Below are positions 35,340 through 44,665 of a stretch of DNA of 64,000 bases, piece by piece (position 1 is the first letter of the stretch; each line of letters begins with the position of its first letter). Position numbers and translations under genes: made by a program. The DNA comes from Stenotrophomonas sp046736075 (GTDB taxonomy: Bacteria; Pseudomonadota; Gammaproteobacteria; Xanthomonadales; Xanthomonadaceae). The notes beneath the pieces are model-generated. The model searched no databases. It was not told the DNA's origin and saw only the letters and a list, made by a program, of their open reading frames with translations. The stretch lies in assembly GCF_046736075.1 (NCBI RefSeq), contig NZ_CP177163.1, positions 2,046,001-2,110,000 of the forward strand. The letters are read 5' to 3'.

Positions 35340-37472
35340 ATGTCCACGCTGTCCGCCGCGCCCCCGCGCGCCCTGAGCCTGCAGTTCAAGTTGCTGGGCG
35401 CGCTGTCGCTTGGCCTGTTCATCGTCGTGGTCTGCGCGCTGGCCGGACTTGGCTCGGCTTGGTTGAACCTGTCCACCGCGGTGCCGCCCGAGGTTGCCCG
35501 CAATGCGCGTGCCGATACGCTGCAGCGCGAGTTCCGCCTGCAGGTGCAGGAGTGGAAGAACGTGCTCATCCGCGGCAGCGATGCGGCGCTGCGCGAGCGC
35601 CACCTGGCTGCGTTCGACGCGCAGGGACGCAAGGCGCATGCGCTGGCCACGGACCTGGCCAGTGCCGGTGACGCCGATACCGCCCGGCTTGCAGGCACGT
35701 TCCTGACCCAGCATGCCGCCCTGGAAAAGGAGTACCACGACGCCCTGGCCGCCTTTGCGGCCAGCGGGTACACCCCGCTGGAGGGAGACGCGCTGGTACG
35801 CGGCAAGGATCGCGCGCTGGGCGCCACGCTGGACGCCCTGGGCGAGCGCACGGCCGTGGTGGCCGAGCATGCGGTGCAGTCGCGTTCGGAACAGGCACGG
35901 CGCACGCTGGTGGTGTGCGCGGTGTTGACCGCACTGGCGGCACTGGTGCTGATGGGCGTACTGGCACTGTGGCTGCGCCGCGCGGTGATCGCGCCGGTGC
36001 TGGCCGTGGAGGCCGCCGCCCGCGCGGTGGCGCGGGGCGACCTGGCGCACACCGTGCAGGTGCGCAGCGGCGATGAGATCGGTCGTCTTGGCCAGGCCAT
36101 GAGCGCGGTCACCCGGACCTTGAAGGACGTGCTGGCCGCCCAGGCCACAATGGCCGAACGCCACGACGCCGGCCAGATCAGCTACCGCATGGACGATGCC
36201 GCCTTCCCCGGAGGCTATGGACAGATGGTGCGCGATGCCAACGCACTGGTCGATGCGCATATCCGGGTCAAACTGCGTGCGATCGAGATCATGGGGCGCT
36301 ATGCGGTGGGCGACCTGTCGCTGGACATGGAGCGGCTGCCCGGCGAAAAGGCGGTGATCACCCAGGCGCTGGATACGGCGAAGACCAACCTCGGCGCGAT
36401 CAATGCCGACATCAAGCGCCTGGCCCTGGCCGCCGCTGCGGGCGATTTCAGCCAACGCGGCGATGAAGCCCGCTACGCGCACGATTTCCGCGAGATGGTG
36501 GCCGGCCTGAACCAGCTGATGCAGACCACCGAACACGATCTGGGCCAGGTCTCGGCGGTGCTGCAGGCGATCGCGCGCGGTGATCTCAGCGCGCGCATGC
36601 ACGGCGACTTCCACGGCGTGTTCGCGCGCATGCGCGACGACGTGGCGCGCACCAGCGGCCAGCTCACCGGCATCGTTGGCGACATCAAGCAGGCCGCGCA
36701 GGCCATCCAGACCGCGGCCGGTGAAATCGCCGCCGGCAACAGCGACCTGTCCCAGCGCACCGAGCAGCAGGCCGCGAACCTGGAAGAAACCGCCGCGTCG
36801 ATGGAAGAGCTGACCTCCACCGTGCGCCAGAACGCCGAGCACGCCCGCCAGGCCAACCAGCTGGCCATCGGCGCGCATGCCGTGGCGTCGCAGGGGGGTG
36901 AGGTGGTGGGCCAGGTGGTGGCCACGATGGGGGCGATCGAAACCTCGTCGCGCCGCATCGCCGACATCATCAGCGTCATCGACGGGATCGCCTTCCAGAC
37001 CAACATCCTGGCGCTCAATGCCGCCGTGGAGGCCGCGCGTGCCGGCGACCAGGGCCGCGGCTTTGCGGTGGTGGCCAGCGAAGTGCGCACGCTGGCGCAG
37101 CGGTCGGCGGCCGCCGCCAAGGAGATCAAGGGCCTGATCGACGCCTCGGTCGAAGACGTGGCGACCGGAGCCAGCCTGGTGCATCAGGCCGGCCAGACCA
37201 TGCAGGAGATCGTGGGCGGTGTGCAGCGGGTGACCGACATCATGGCCGAGATCTCTGCCGCCTCGCAGGAGCAGTCGGCCGGCATCGAGCAGGTCAACCA
37301 GACCGTGGTGCACATGGACGAAGCCACCCAGCAGAACGCGGCACTGGTGGAGGAAGCCTCTGCGGCCGCGCGCAGCATGGAGGAACAGGCGGTCGCGTTG
37401 AACGCGGCGGTGGACGTGTTTGTGCTGGATGCGCGAAGCGCGGGCGGCAGGGGCGTGCCGAAGGCGGCGTGA
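35340..37472 (+). CDS. Methyl-accepting chemotaxis protein
   Basis: 710-residue chemoreceptor from ATG 35340. TM1 is near residues 17-42, a periplasmic helical domain of about 150 residues follows, and TM2 (VVCAVLTALAALVLMGVLAL) is near 195-220. Then come HAMP, a further HAMP-like helical section, and the signalling domain with the hairpin tip core IADIISVIDGIAFQTNILAL. The C-terminus lacks a CheR-binding pentapeptide. No RBS is obvious at 35340, so an upstream in-frame start up to 35199 remains possible. Ligand unknown. Confidence 0.88.
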   Translation: MSTLSAAPPRALSLQFKLLGALSLGLFIVVVCALAGLGSAWLNLSTAVPPEVARNARADTLQREFRLQVQEWKNVLIRGSDAALRERHLAAFDAQGRKAHALATDLASAGDADTARLAGTFLTQHAALEKEYHDALAAFAASGYTPLEGDALVRGKDRALGATLDALGERTAVVAEHAVQSRSEQARRTLVVCAVLTALAALVLMGVLALWLRRAVIAPVLAVEAAARAVARGDLAHTVQVRSGDEIGRLGQAMSAVTRTLKDVLAAQATMAERHDAGQISYRMDDAAFPGGYGQMVRDANALVDAHIRVKLRAIEIMGRYAVGDLSLDMERLPGEKAVITQALDTAKTNLGAINADIKRLALAAAAGDFSQRGDEARYAHDFREMVAGLNQLMQTTEHDLGQVSAVLQAIARGDLSARMHGDFHGVFARMRDDVARTSGQLTGIVGDIKQAAQAIQTAAGEIAAGNSDLSQRTEQQAANLEETAASMEELTSTVRQNAEHARQANQLAIGAHAVASQGGEVVGQVVATMGAIETSSRRIADIISVIDGIAFQTNILALNAAVEAARAGDQGRGFAVVASEVRTLAQRSAAAAKEIKGLIDASVEDVATGASLVHQAGQTMQEIVGGVQRVTDIMAEISAASQEQSAGIEQVNQTVVHMDEATQQNAALVEEASAAARSMEEQAVALNAAVDVFVLDARSAGGRGVPKAA

Positions 37473-37478
37473 AGGACG

Positions 37479-37505
37479 GTGCCGGCCAGCGGCCGGCACT
37501 ACACG
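37479..37505. repeat. SMAG (GTAG) REP hairpin
   Basis: GTGCCGGCC, AGC, GGCCGGCAC followed by TACACG. On the minus strand this reads GTAGTGCCGGCC..., and its TAG forms the stop codon of the LysR gene. It lies between two convergent genes. Confidence 0.85.
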
Positions 37506-38398
37506 TACGGGGTGCCTACCATCGCGGCGGCCAGGTGGTCGAGGAAGGAGCTGATCCGCGCCGACACGGCGGTGTTGCGGTAGTACACCGCATGGATGGG
37601 TTGGCGCACCTCCACCGTGAGCGTGGGCAGCACCTGCACCAGCGTTCCTGCGGTGCGGTCGCGGTGGGTCATGAAGTCGGACAGGCAGACGATGCCCACG
37701 CCTTCCAGCGCCAGCCGGCGCAGGGTTTCGCCACTGGACACGGCCACCGCCGGCCGGACGTGCAGCAGCGCGTCGGTATCGCCCGGCAACGGCCAATGAT
37801 TGAGCGAGTCCGGTTCGTTGAAGCCCAGCAGTGTGTGCGCCTGCAGGTCGGCGACGCGGGCCGGTGTGCCGTGCTGCTGCAGATAGGCCGGGCTGGCCAG
37901 CACCCGTAGCCGGCTGCGCGCCAGCGGCCGCGCATGCAGCGTGGAATCGGCCAGCGGCCCGATCCGGATGGCGACATCGGTGCGGCGCTCCAGCAGGTCG
38001 ATGTAGCGTTCGCTGCTGTTGAGTTCCAGTGCCACCTCCGGGTAGCGCGCGCGGTAGCCGGCCACCAGCGGGGCGATCACGTGCAGCACGAAGGGCATTG
38101 CCGCATCCACCCGCAACCGCCCGGCCGGACGCTCGCGCCGCGCGGCGATCTGCTCTTCGGCCGCCTCCACCGAGGCGACGATGGCGCGGGCCTGGGCCAG
38201 GAACGCCTCGCCTTCCTCTGTGAGCTGCAGGCGCCGGGTGGTCCGGGTCAGCAGGGTGGTGCCGAGCTTCTCTTCCAACCGCCCCAGCGCACGGCTGACA
38301 CCGGACGGGGTCTGCGCCAGCTGTTCGGCAGCGGCGGTGATCGAGCCGCTGTCGATCACCGCGATGAAGGCCTGCATTTCGTCGAGGGTGGTTTTCAT
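37499..38398 (-). CDS. LysR-family transcriptional regulator (YafC-like)
   Basis: 299-residue regulator. The N-terminal helix-turn-helix is GSITAAAEQLAQTPSGVSRA and the effector-binding domain begins near residue 90. ATG 38398 (MKTTLDEMQ) was preferred to an upstream start at 38437, which would run through the divergent promoter region and its inverted repeat. Divergence from an MFS exporter and DkgB recalls yafC-dkgB in enterobacteria; it probably controls these genes. Its stop codon lies inside a REP element. Confidence 0.88.
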   Translation of the reverse strand: MKTTLDEMQAFIAVIDSGSITAAAEQLAQTPSGVSRALGRLEEKLGTTLLTRTTRRLQLTEEGEAFLAQARAIVASVEAAEEQIAARRERPAGRLRVDAAMPFVLHVIAPLVAGYRARYPEVALELNSSERYIDLLERRTDVAIRIGPLADSTLHARPLARSRLRVLASPAYLQQHGTPARVADLQAHTLLGFNEPDSLNHWPLPGDTDALLHVRPAVAVSSGETLRRLALEGVGIVCLSDFMTHRDRTAGTLVQVLPTLTVEVRQPIHAVYYRNTAVSARISSFLDHLAAAMVGTPYV

Positions 38399-38427
38399 CG
38401 GACGGGCATTCAACGGACGAGGCCCAT

Positions 38428-38446
38428 TATTGACCATGAGGCAATA
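38428..38446. promoter_or_regulatory. LysR-type operator candidate
   Basis: TATTG, nine bases, CAATA: a perfect dyad midway between the divergent LysR and MFS genes, with LysR-box geometry. Confidence 0.55.
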
Positions 38447-38526
38447 GTCATTGGCGTGAAGACCGCTTTTTCGGCACGAGTGCGGCGCGCAGACTGCGCA
38501 GCCTCCCTTCCCACCGGTAATCCACC

Positions 38527-39741
38527 ATGTCCCGTGGCATCCCTCTGGCCCTGCTGGCGCTGACGCTCGGTGCGTACGCCATCGGCACCACCGAATTCGT
38601 CATCGTCGGGCTGATCCCGACCATCGCCGCCGACCTCGGCGTGTCCCTGCCCTCGGCCGGCCTGCTGGTCTCCCTGTACGCCCTGGGCGTGGCGGTTGGC
38701 GCCCCGGTGCTGACCGCGCTCACCGGCCGGGTGCCGCGCAAAACCCTGCTGGTGGCTCTGATGGTGCTGTTCACCCTGGGCAATGTGATCGCCTGGATGG
38801 CGCCCGGGTATGGGTCGCTGATCGTGGCGCGCGTGCTCACCGGCCTGGCGCACGGCGTGTTCTTCTCGATCGGCTCGATCATCGCCACGTCGGTGGTGCC
38901 CAAGGAGAAGGCCGCCAGCGCGATCGCGATCATGTTCACCGGCCTCACCGTCGCACTGGTCACCGGCGTGCCGCTGGGCACCTTCATCGGCCAGCATCTG
39001 GGGTGGCGCGCCACCTTCCTGGCCGTGGCGGCGCTGGGCGTGATCGCCCTGATCGGCAGCCTGCTGTTCGTGCCGCGCAACCTGCAGCGCAGTGAGCCGG
39101 CCACGTTCGGCCAGCAGCTGTCGGTGCTGGCCCAGCCGCGCCTGCTGCTGGTGTATGCGATCACCGCGCTGGGCTACGGCGGCACCTTCCTGTCGTTCAC
39201 CTACCTGGCCTCGATCCTGCAGGACGTCACCGGCTTCTCGGCCAATGCGGTCAGCGGGGTGCTGCTGGTGTACGGCGTGTCGGTGGCGATCGGCAACCTG
39301 TGGGGCGGCCGCCTGGCCGACCGCCGCGGGCCGATTCCGGCGCTGAAGCTGATCTTCGCCCTGCTGGCGGCCGTGCTGTTCGTGCTGACCTTCACCGCCT
39401 ACAACACCTGGCTGGTGCTGCTGACCGTGCTGGCGCTGGGCGCGGTGGCCTTCGGCAACGTGCCGGGGCTGCAGGTGTACGTGGTCAAGCAGGCGCAGCG
39501 CTTCGCCCCGCAGGCGGCCGACGTCGCCTCGGGCCTGAACATCGCCGCGTTCAACGTCGGCATCGCGCTGGGTGCCTCGCTGGGCGGCCTGGTGGTCGAT
39601 CACATCGGCCTGATGCACACCCCGTGGCTGGGTGCGCTGGTGGTGATGGGCGCCTTCGGCCTGACCGCACTGAGCGGCCGGCTGGACCGCCGCGACGGTG
39701 TCGCCGACCGTGCCGACGGCATCGCCGTCACCGCGCATTGA
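38527..39741 (+). CDS. MFS transporter, DHA1 family (AraJ/YdhP-like)
   Basis: 404-residue permease with 12 predicted helices. The TTEFVIVGLIPTIAADLGVS start and GVPLGTFIGQHLGWR (motif C-like region) are typical of AraJ/YdhP efflux permeases. The start follows a short leader after the LysR operator. Exports small molecules, perhaps sugars or drugs; cargo unknown. Confidence 0.88.
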   Translation: MSRGIPLALLALTLGAYAIGTTEFVIVGLIPTIAADLGVSLPSAGLLVSLYALGVAVGAPVLTALTGRVPRKTLLVALMVLFTLGNVIAWMAPGYGSLIVARVLTGLAHGVFFSIGSIIATSVVPKEKAASAIAIMFTGLTVALVTGVPLGTFIGQHLGWRATFLAVAALGVIALIGSLLFVPRNLQRSEPATFGQQLSVLAQPRLLLVYAITALGYGGTFLSFTYLASILQDVTGFSANAVSGVLLVYGVSVAIGNLWGGRLADRRGPIPALKLIFALLAAVLFVLTFTAYNTWLVLLTVLALGAVAFGNVPGLQVYVVKQAQRFAPQAADVASGLNIAAFNVGIALGASLGGLVVDHIGLMHTPWLGALVVMGAFGLTALSGRLDRRDGVADRADGIAVTAH

Positions 39742-39827
39742 TCGTTCGCGCAGCGGACCGCTGTCTGCTGCGCTTCATTTAACGGTGCACGGCGTAGCCT
39801 GCACCGCACCCCCATGAAGGAGTTTCC

Positions 39828-40631
39828 ATGAGCATTCCCGCATTCGGCCTCGGCACGTTCCGCCTGAAGGGCCAGACCGTCATCGACTCGGTCCGCAACG
39901 CGCTCGACGTGGGCTACCGCGCCATCGATACCGCGCAGATCTACGACAACGAAGCCGAGGTGGGCCAGGCCATCGCCGACGCCGGCGTGGCCCGCGACGA
40001 TCTGTTCCTCACCACCAAGATCTGGATCGCCAACTTCGCCCACGACGCATTGCTGGAGAGCCTGCGCGACAGCCTGCGCAAGCTGCGCACCGACCACGTC
40101 GAGCTGACCCTGATCCATTGGCCCTCGCCCAAGGACGCCGTGCCGATGGACGAATACCTGGGCGCGCTGGCCGAGGCGAAGGCGCTGGGCCTGACCCGGC
40201 AGATCGGCATTTCCAACTTCACCATCGCGCAGACCCGCCAGGCGATCGGAATCCTGGGTGCCGACGCCATCGCCACCAACCAGATCGAAGTGCATCCCTA
40301 CCTGCAGAACCGCGCGTTGATCGCGTTCCTCAAGGATCAGGGCATCCATGTCACTGCGTACATGAGCCTGGCCTACGGCGAGGTGCTGAAGGACCCGGTG
40401 ATCCAGGCCATCGCCGACCGCCACCAGGCCACCCCGGCCCAGGTCGCGCTGGCATGGGCGCTGCAGCAGGGCTACGCGGTGATCCCCTCCTCCACCCGGC
40501 GCGAGAACCTGGCCAGCAACCTGCTGGCGGCGGACCTGCGCCTGAGCGAGGCGGACATGGCGCAGATCGCCACGCTGGACCGTGGCCAGCGCCTGGCCAA
40601 CCCCGACGGGATCGCACCGGCCTGGGATTGA
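39828..40631 (+). CDS. dkgB: 2,5-diketo-D-gluconate reductase B (aldo/keto reductase)
   Basis: 267-residue AKR. Catalytic tetrad residues are in YRAIDTAQIYDNE (Asp, Tyr), TTKIW (Lys) and LIHWPSP (His). The length and NP-less end match DkgB/YafB. RBS AAGGAG. Reduces 2,5-diketo-gluconate and other aldehydes such as methylglyoxal with NADPH. It follows the MFS gene by 86 bases and is probably in the same LysR-controlled unit. Confidence 0.9.
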   Translation: MSIPAFGLGTFRLKGQTVIDSVRNALDVGYRAIDTAQIYDNEAEVGQAIADAGVARDDLFLTTKIWIANFAHDALLESLRDSLRKLRTDHVELTLIHWPSPKDAVPMDEYLGALAEAKALGLTRQIGISNFTIAQTRQAIGILGADAIATNQIEVHPYLQNRALIAFLKDQGIHVTAYMSLAYGEVLKDPVIQAIADRHQATPAQVALAWALQQGYAVIPSSTRRENLASNLLAADLRLSEADMAQIATLDRGQRLANPDGIAPAWD

Positions 40632-40641
40632 CCGGCAGCGC

Positions 40642-41340
40642 CTAGCGCAGCAACCAGCTGCGCAGCGCCCCGCTCACTTCATCCGGCTGTTCCATTGGCG
40701 CCAGGTGCCCGCACGCGGGCACCACCACCAGGGTGGAGCCTGGCACCAGGGCATGCATTTCCTCGCTGATGGCCAGCGGCGTGATGCGGTCGTTGGCACC
40801 GCACACGATCAGCAGCGGATCGCGATAGCCAGCCAGCACGTCGTGGCCATCGACGCGATCCAGCGCGCTTTGCCGCAGGAATACCGCCGCCCCCAGCCGC
40901 GTGGTCATGTCGCGCACGCGCTGCACCAGCACGTAGTCGTCCAGCCGCGAGGCATCGATGTAGCTGCGCATCAGCGCGTCGCCGAAGCCGTGGAAGGTGC
41001 CGGGCAGGCGCACGCTGGCGCGCTGTGACCGGCGCTGCGCGGCCCGTTCCGGTGAATCGGCATGGATCGAGGTGTCGATCAGGGCCAGCCGCAGCACACG
41101 CTCCGGCGCGGTCCGCAGGATCTGCTGGGCCACGAAGCCGCCCAGCGAGAACCCGGCCAGGGCAAAGCGGTCCGGCGCCTGCGCCAGCACGTCGTCCACC
41201 ACCGCCTGCATCGTCTCGCCACGGGTCTGGTCGCCCACCGTGCAGTCGGCGATGTCGGACAGTGCGGCGATCTGCGCGCGCCAGAGTTCAGCGTCGTTGA
41301 GCAGGCCGGGGAGCAGCAGCAGGGGGATGCGGTCGGTCAT
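40642..41340 (-). CDS. Alpha/beta-fold hydrolase
   Basis: 232-residue hydrolase. Oxyanion region LLLPGLLNDAELW, nucleophile elbow GFSLGG near residues 63-68, Asp in CGANDRITP and His in ACGHLAPMEQP complete the triad. It ends 11 bases from the convergent dkgB stop. Substrate unknown; probably an esterase or lactonase. Confidence 0.85.
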   Translation of the reverse strand: MTDRIPLLLLPGLLNDAELWRAQIAALSDIADCTVGDQTRGETMQAVVDDVLAQAPDRFALAGFSLGGFVAQQILRTAPERVLRLALIDTSIHADSPERAAQRRSQRASVRLPGTFHGFGDALMRSYIDASRLDDYVLVQRVRDMTTRLGAAVFLRQSALDRVDGHDVLAGYRDPLLIVCGANDRITPLAISEEMHALVPGSTLVVVPACGHLAPMEQPDEVSGALRSWLLR

Positions 41341-41435
41341 CGCGGTATTGTCGCTCGTGCCTGATCTACGCGCGATGCCTTGCTTCCGGCTCGCGTCTAC
41401 ACGACTTATGTTCAGCTACCTGTCCGGTGAGGTGA

Positions 41436-41798
41436 ATGATGTCCAACGTACCCATGATCGCGATGTGCCTTGTCCTCGCCAGCCTGCCCGCTGCGTGCAA
41501 CGCCTCGGACAAGGATGCGCTGCAGACACTGCCTGATCTGGTAAAGGCCAATATTCTGGCGGCACAGAAGCACCCCGAGTGCGTACGCGTTGTGGACGCA
41601 TACGTCCGGCGTACGCGGACGTGGACACCGGCGGATTATCTGGTGTCCACATCGCCGCCGTTGGCCGGTGGCCGCGGCTTCGCCGTCCTGCACAAGGACG
41701 ATCTTGCAGATCCGCTGGGCAGGAATGAACGCAAGTCGTTCAGTGTGGAGCTGGACAACACGTGCAGCAAGGTGATCGAGGAATTCCAGTTCCAGTAG
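41436..41798 (+). CDS. Small secreted hypothetical protein
   Basis: 120-residue precursor with signal peptide MMSNVPMIAMCLVLASLPAA before CNASDKD. The mature part has two further Cys (HPECVRV, NTCSKV). ATG 41436 or 41439 could be used; GAGGTG lies just upstream, closer to the ideal distance for 41439. No family recognised. It converges with the acetyltransferase gene. Confidence 0.65.
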   Translation: MMSNVPMIAMCLVLASLPAACNASDKDALQTLPDLVKANILAAQKHPECVRVVDAYVRRTRTWTPADYLVSTSPPLAGGRGFAVLHKDDLADPLGRNERKSFSVELDNTCSKVIEEFQFQ

Positions 41799-41829
41799 AC
41801 GCGGCCGTTTCGATGCTGCCGGGCGATGC

Positions 41830-44547
41830 TCACACTGGTACCTGGGGTACCTGCACGCCCTGCACCGGCAGCGTCACCACCATCACCGTGGAATCGTCCG
41901 GGTCCAGCCGGGTCTTGAAGCCCAGGCTCTGGCACATCGCCAGCATGGTGCTGTTCTCGCGCAGCACCTGGCCTTCGACGATGTTCAGGCCCAGCCACTG
42001 GGCGTACTCGATCATGATTGTCATCAGCCGCCAGCCGATGCCGTGGCCCTTGAGATCCGAGCGGATCAGGATGCCGTACTCGCCGCGGTCGTAATCGGCA
42101 TCGGCATGCAGCCGCACCGCACCGAGCATGTCGCCGCTGCGCGGGTCGATGGCGACCAGGGCAATGGAACGCGCGTAGTCGAGCTGGGTCAGGCGCGCGA
42201 TGAATTCATGGCTGAAGTGTTTGACCGACTGGAAGAAGCGCAGGCGCAGGTCGTCGTCGGTGACACGGGCGAAGAACGCGCGGAACAGCGCGTCGTCCTC
42301 GGGCCGCACCGGCCGCACGAAGGCGGGCGCCCCATCGGACAGGGTAATGGTGCGCTCCCACTCCTTGGGATACGGGAACACCGCAAAGCGCGGGTGACCA
42401 CGCCCCTTGTGCAGTTTGCGCGATGGCGCGATGGCCACGCGCGCGTCCAGCGCGATCACGCCGTCGCGGTCGGCCAGCAGCGGGTTGATGTCCAGCGTGC
42501 GGATCTCGGGGATGTCGGCCGCCAGCTGCGCCAGCTTGACCAGCACCAGCGCCACCGCACGTTCATCGGCGGCGGGTACGTCACGGTATGCCTTGAGGAT
42601 GCGCGACACCCGGGTGCGGCCGATCAGCTCGTGCGACAGCCGCAGGTCCAGCGGCGGCAGCGCCAGGGCCTTGTCGTCGATGACCTCCACCGCGGTACCA
42701 CCGCGCCCGAACACCACCACCGGGCCGAACGTGGGGTCGTCGGCAATGCCGGCGATCAGCTCGCGCGCCTTCGGCCGCACGATGGTGGGCTGCACCAGCA
42801 CGCCGTCGATGCGCGCCTGCGGGCGCAGGTGATGGGCGCGCTCCAGAATCGAGGTGGCCGCCGCGTGCACCGACTGCAGGGTGCCCAGGTTGAGGCGAAC
42901 GCCGTCCACGTCGGATTTGTGCGGGATGTCGGCGGAGAACACCTTCACCGCCACGGTGGCGCCCTGTTCCAGCAGCGGCTGCGCCAGGTCCATCGCCTCG
43001 TGCGCGTCGCGCGCCTGCATCACCGGCGCGGACGGAATGCCGTAGGCGGTGAGCAGCTGGTGGGTGGCGATCGGATCGAGCCACTGCTGCCCGGCGGCAA
43101 GCGCGGTGTCGACCAGCGCCCGCGCCGCCGCGGTGTCCACCACGAAATCCTCGGGCAGGCTGGGTGGCGTTTCCATAAGCGCGGCCTGCGCGTCGCGGTA
43201 GCGCACCAGGTGCTGGAAGCCGCGCACGGCTTCTGCTTCGGTGGGATAGGTGGGCACCCGCGCGGCATTGAGCGTGGCAGTGGCGCGATCGTCGTTGCCC
43301 AGCCAGACCGCGAACACGGGCTTGTCGCGGTGGTGACGCGGGCGCAGGCCCAGGGTGCGGGTAAGCGCCTGCGCGGCATCGGCCGAGGAGGTGAAGGCGG
43401 TGGGCACGTTGACCACCAGCACCGCGTCATTCTCGGTGTCGGACATCAGCGCCTCGATGGCGGCCGCGTAACGCTCGCCATCGGCATCGACCACGATGTC
43501 CACCGGATTGCCGCGCGACCAGCCCTCGGGCAGCACCGCATCAAGCTGGGCAACGGTGGCCGGGGACAGCTCGGCCAGGCTGCCGCGCAGCGCCAGCAGC
43601 TGGTCTACCGCCAGCCGCCCTACCCCGCCGCCGTTGCTGAGGATGGCCAGCCGGCGGCCGGGGAAGGTGCCGAGCCGGCCCAGGGTTTCGGCGGCAGTGA
43701 ACAGTTCGTCCAGCGCGCTCACCCGCAGCAGGCCGGCGCGGTTGAAGGCCGCCCCGTACACGGCATCGGCGCTGGCCAGCGCCTGCACATGGGTGTCGGC
43801 ATCGGGGTCGATGCGGATGTGGCGGCCGGATTTCACCACCACCACCGGCTTGGCGCGCGCAGCGGCACGCGCGGCCGACATGAACTTGCGCGCGTCGCGG
43901 ATGTGCTCGACGTAGAGCAGGATGGCGCGGGTGCGGTAGTCGGTGGCGAAGTAGTCGAGCAGATCGCCGAAGTCCACATCCAGGGTGTCGCCGAGCGAGA
44001 CCACGGCGGAGAAGCCGACCGAGCGCGCCACGCCCCACTCCACCAGGGCAGCGGCGATGGCGCTGGACTCGGAGATCAGCGCCAGATCGCCGGCCTGCGG
44101 AAAGTGGGCGGCGATGCTGGCATTGAGGCGCGCATGCGGCGCGATCACGCCCAGGCAGTGCGGGCCAAGGATGCGCAGGCCCTTGGCGCGCGCGGCGGCT
44201 TCCACCTGCGCGGCGAGCGAACCGGGGCCCTGGCCGAGGTTGGCGGTAAGGATGATGGCGGCGGCGACGCCGCGGTCGGCGGCCGTGGCCACCACCTGCG
44301 GCACGATGCTGGCCGGCGCGGTGATGACGACCAGCTCGGGCACCCAGTCGAGGTCCTTGAGCCGCTTGACGGTGCGGATGCCGTCGATCTCGCTGTAGCG
44401 CGGATTGATCCAGGCGACCTTGCCGGGAAAGCCGGTGGCGCGCAGGTTGCGCATCACGGCGCGGCCGGCGGAACGCTCGCGCGGGCTGCCGCCGATCACG
44501 GCGACCGACTGCGGGCGGAATACGGATTGCAGGTGGTAGGTGCTCAT
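41830..44547 (-). CDS. Protein lysine acetyltransferase of the Pat/YfiQ type (acyl-CoA synthetase-like plus GNAT)
   Basis: 905-residue protein. The N-terminal ~700 residues resemble NDP-forming acetyl-CoA synthetase: CoA-binding VAVIGGSPRERSAGRAV, GPHCLGVIAP, a ligase-CoA region, and an ATP-grasp part containing KVFSADIPHKSDVDGVRL. The C-terminal ~190 residues are a GNAT domain with the acetyl-CoA loop DLKGHGIGWRLM. Such Pat enzymes acetylate lysines, for example in acetyl-CoA synthetase. The ATG at 44547 (MSTYHLQS) was preferred to a TTG at 44559. Confidence 0.88.
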   Translation of the reverse strand: MSTYHLQSVFRPQSVAVIGGSPRERSAGRAVMRNLRATGFPGKVAWINPRYSEIDGIRTVKRLKDLDWVPELVVITAPASIVPQVVATAADRGVAAAIILTANLGQGPGSLAAQVEAAARAKGLRILGPHCLGVIAPHARLNASIAAHFPQAGDLALISESSAIAAALVEWGVARSVGFSAVVSLGDTLDVDFGDLLDYFATDYRTRAILLYVEHIRDARKFMSAARAAARAKPVVVVKSGRHIRIDPDADTHVQALASADAVYGAAFNRAGLLRVSALDELFTAAETLGRLGTFPGRRLAILSNGGGVGRLAVDQLLALRGSLAELSPATVAQLDAVLPEGWSRGNPVDIVVDADGERYAAAIEALMSDTENDAVLVVNVPTAFTSSADAAQALTRTLGLRPRHHRDKPVFAVWLGNDDRATATLNAARVPTYPTEAEAVRGFQHLVRYRDAQAALMETPPSLPEDFVVDTAAARALVDTALAAGQQWLDPIATHQLLTAYGIPSAPVMQARDAHEAMDLAQPLLEQGATVAVKVFSADIPHKSDVDGVRLNLGTLQSVHAAATSILERAHHLRPQARIDGVLVQPTIVRPKARELIAGIADDPTFGPVVVFGRGGTAVEVIDDKALALPPLDLRLSHELIGRTRVSRILKAYRDVPAADERAVALVLVKLAQLAADIPEIRTLDINPLLADRDGVIALDARVAIAPSRKLHKGRGHPRFAVFPYPKEWERTITLSDGAPAFVRPVRPEDDALFRAFFARVTDDDLRLRFFQSVKHFSHEFIARLTQLDYARSIALVAIDPRSGDMLGAVRLHADADYDRGEYGILIRSDLKGHGIGWRLMTIMIEYAQWLGLNIVEGQVLRENSTMLAMCQSLGFKTRLDPDDSTVMVVTLPVQGVQVPQVPV

Positions 44548-44622
44548 GGGGTCGAACAATCACCGGGACACGTGGGTACACGGTACACGGGCACCGGCGG
44601 TGTGGGGATGATCTAGCGCAAA

Positions 44623-44654
44623 GGCAGGCGCCGGGCGTGGGCCCGGCGCCTGCC
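44623..44654. terminator. 14-bp perfect hairpin after mgtE
   Basis: GGCAGGCGCCGGGC, GTGG, GCCCGGCGCCTGCC, starting 11 bases past the mgtE stop on the minus strand. No U-run follows, but the position and stability fit a transcript end. Confidence 0.75.
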
Positions 44655-44665
44655 TGTCATCACGG

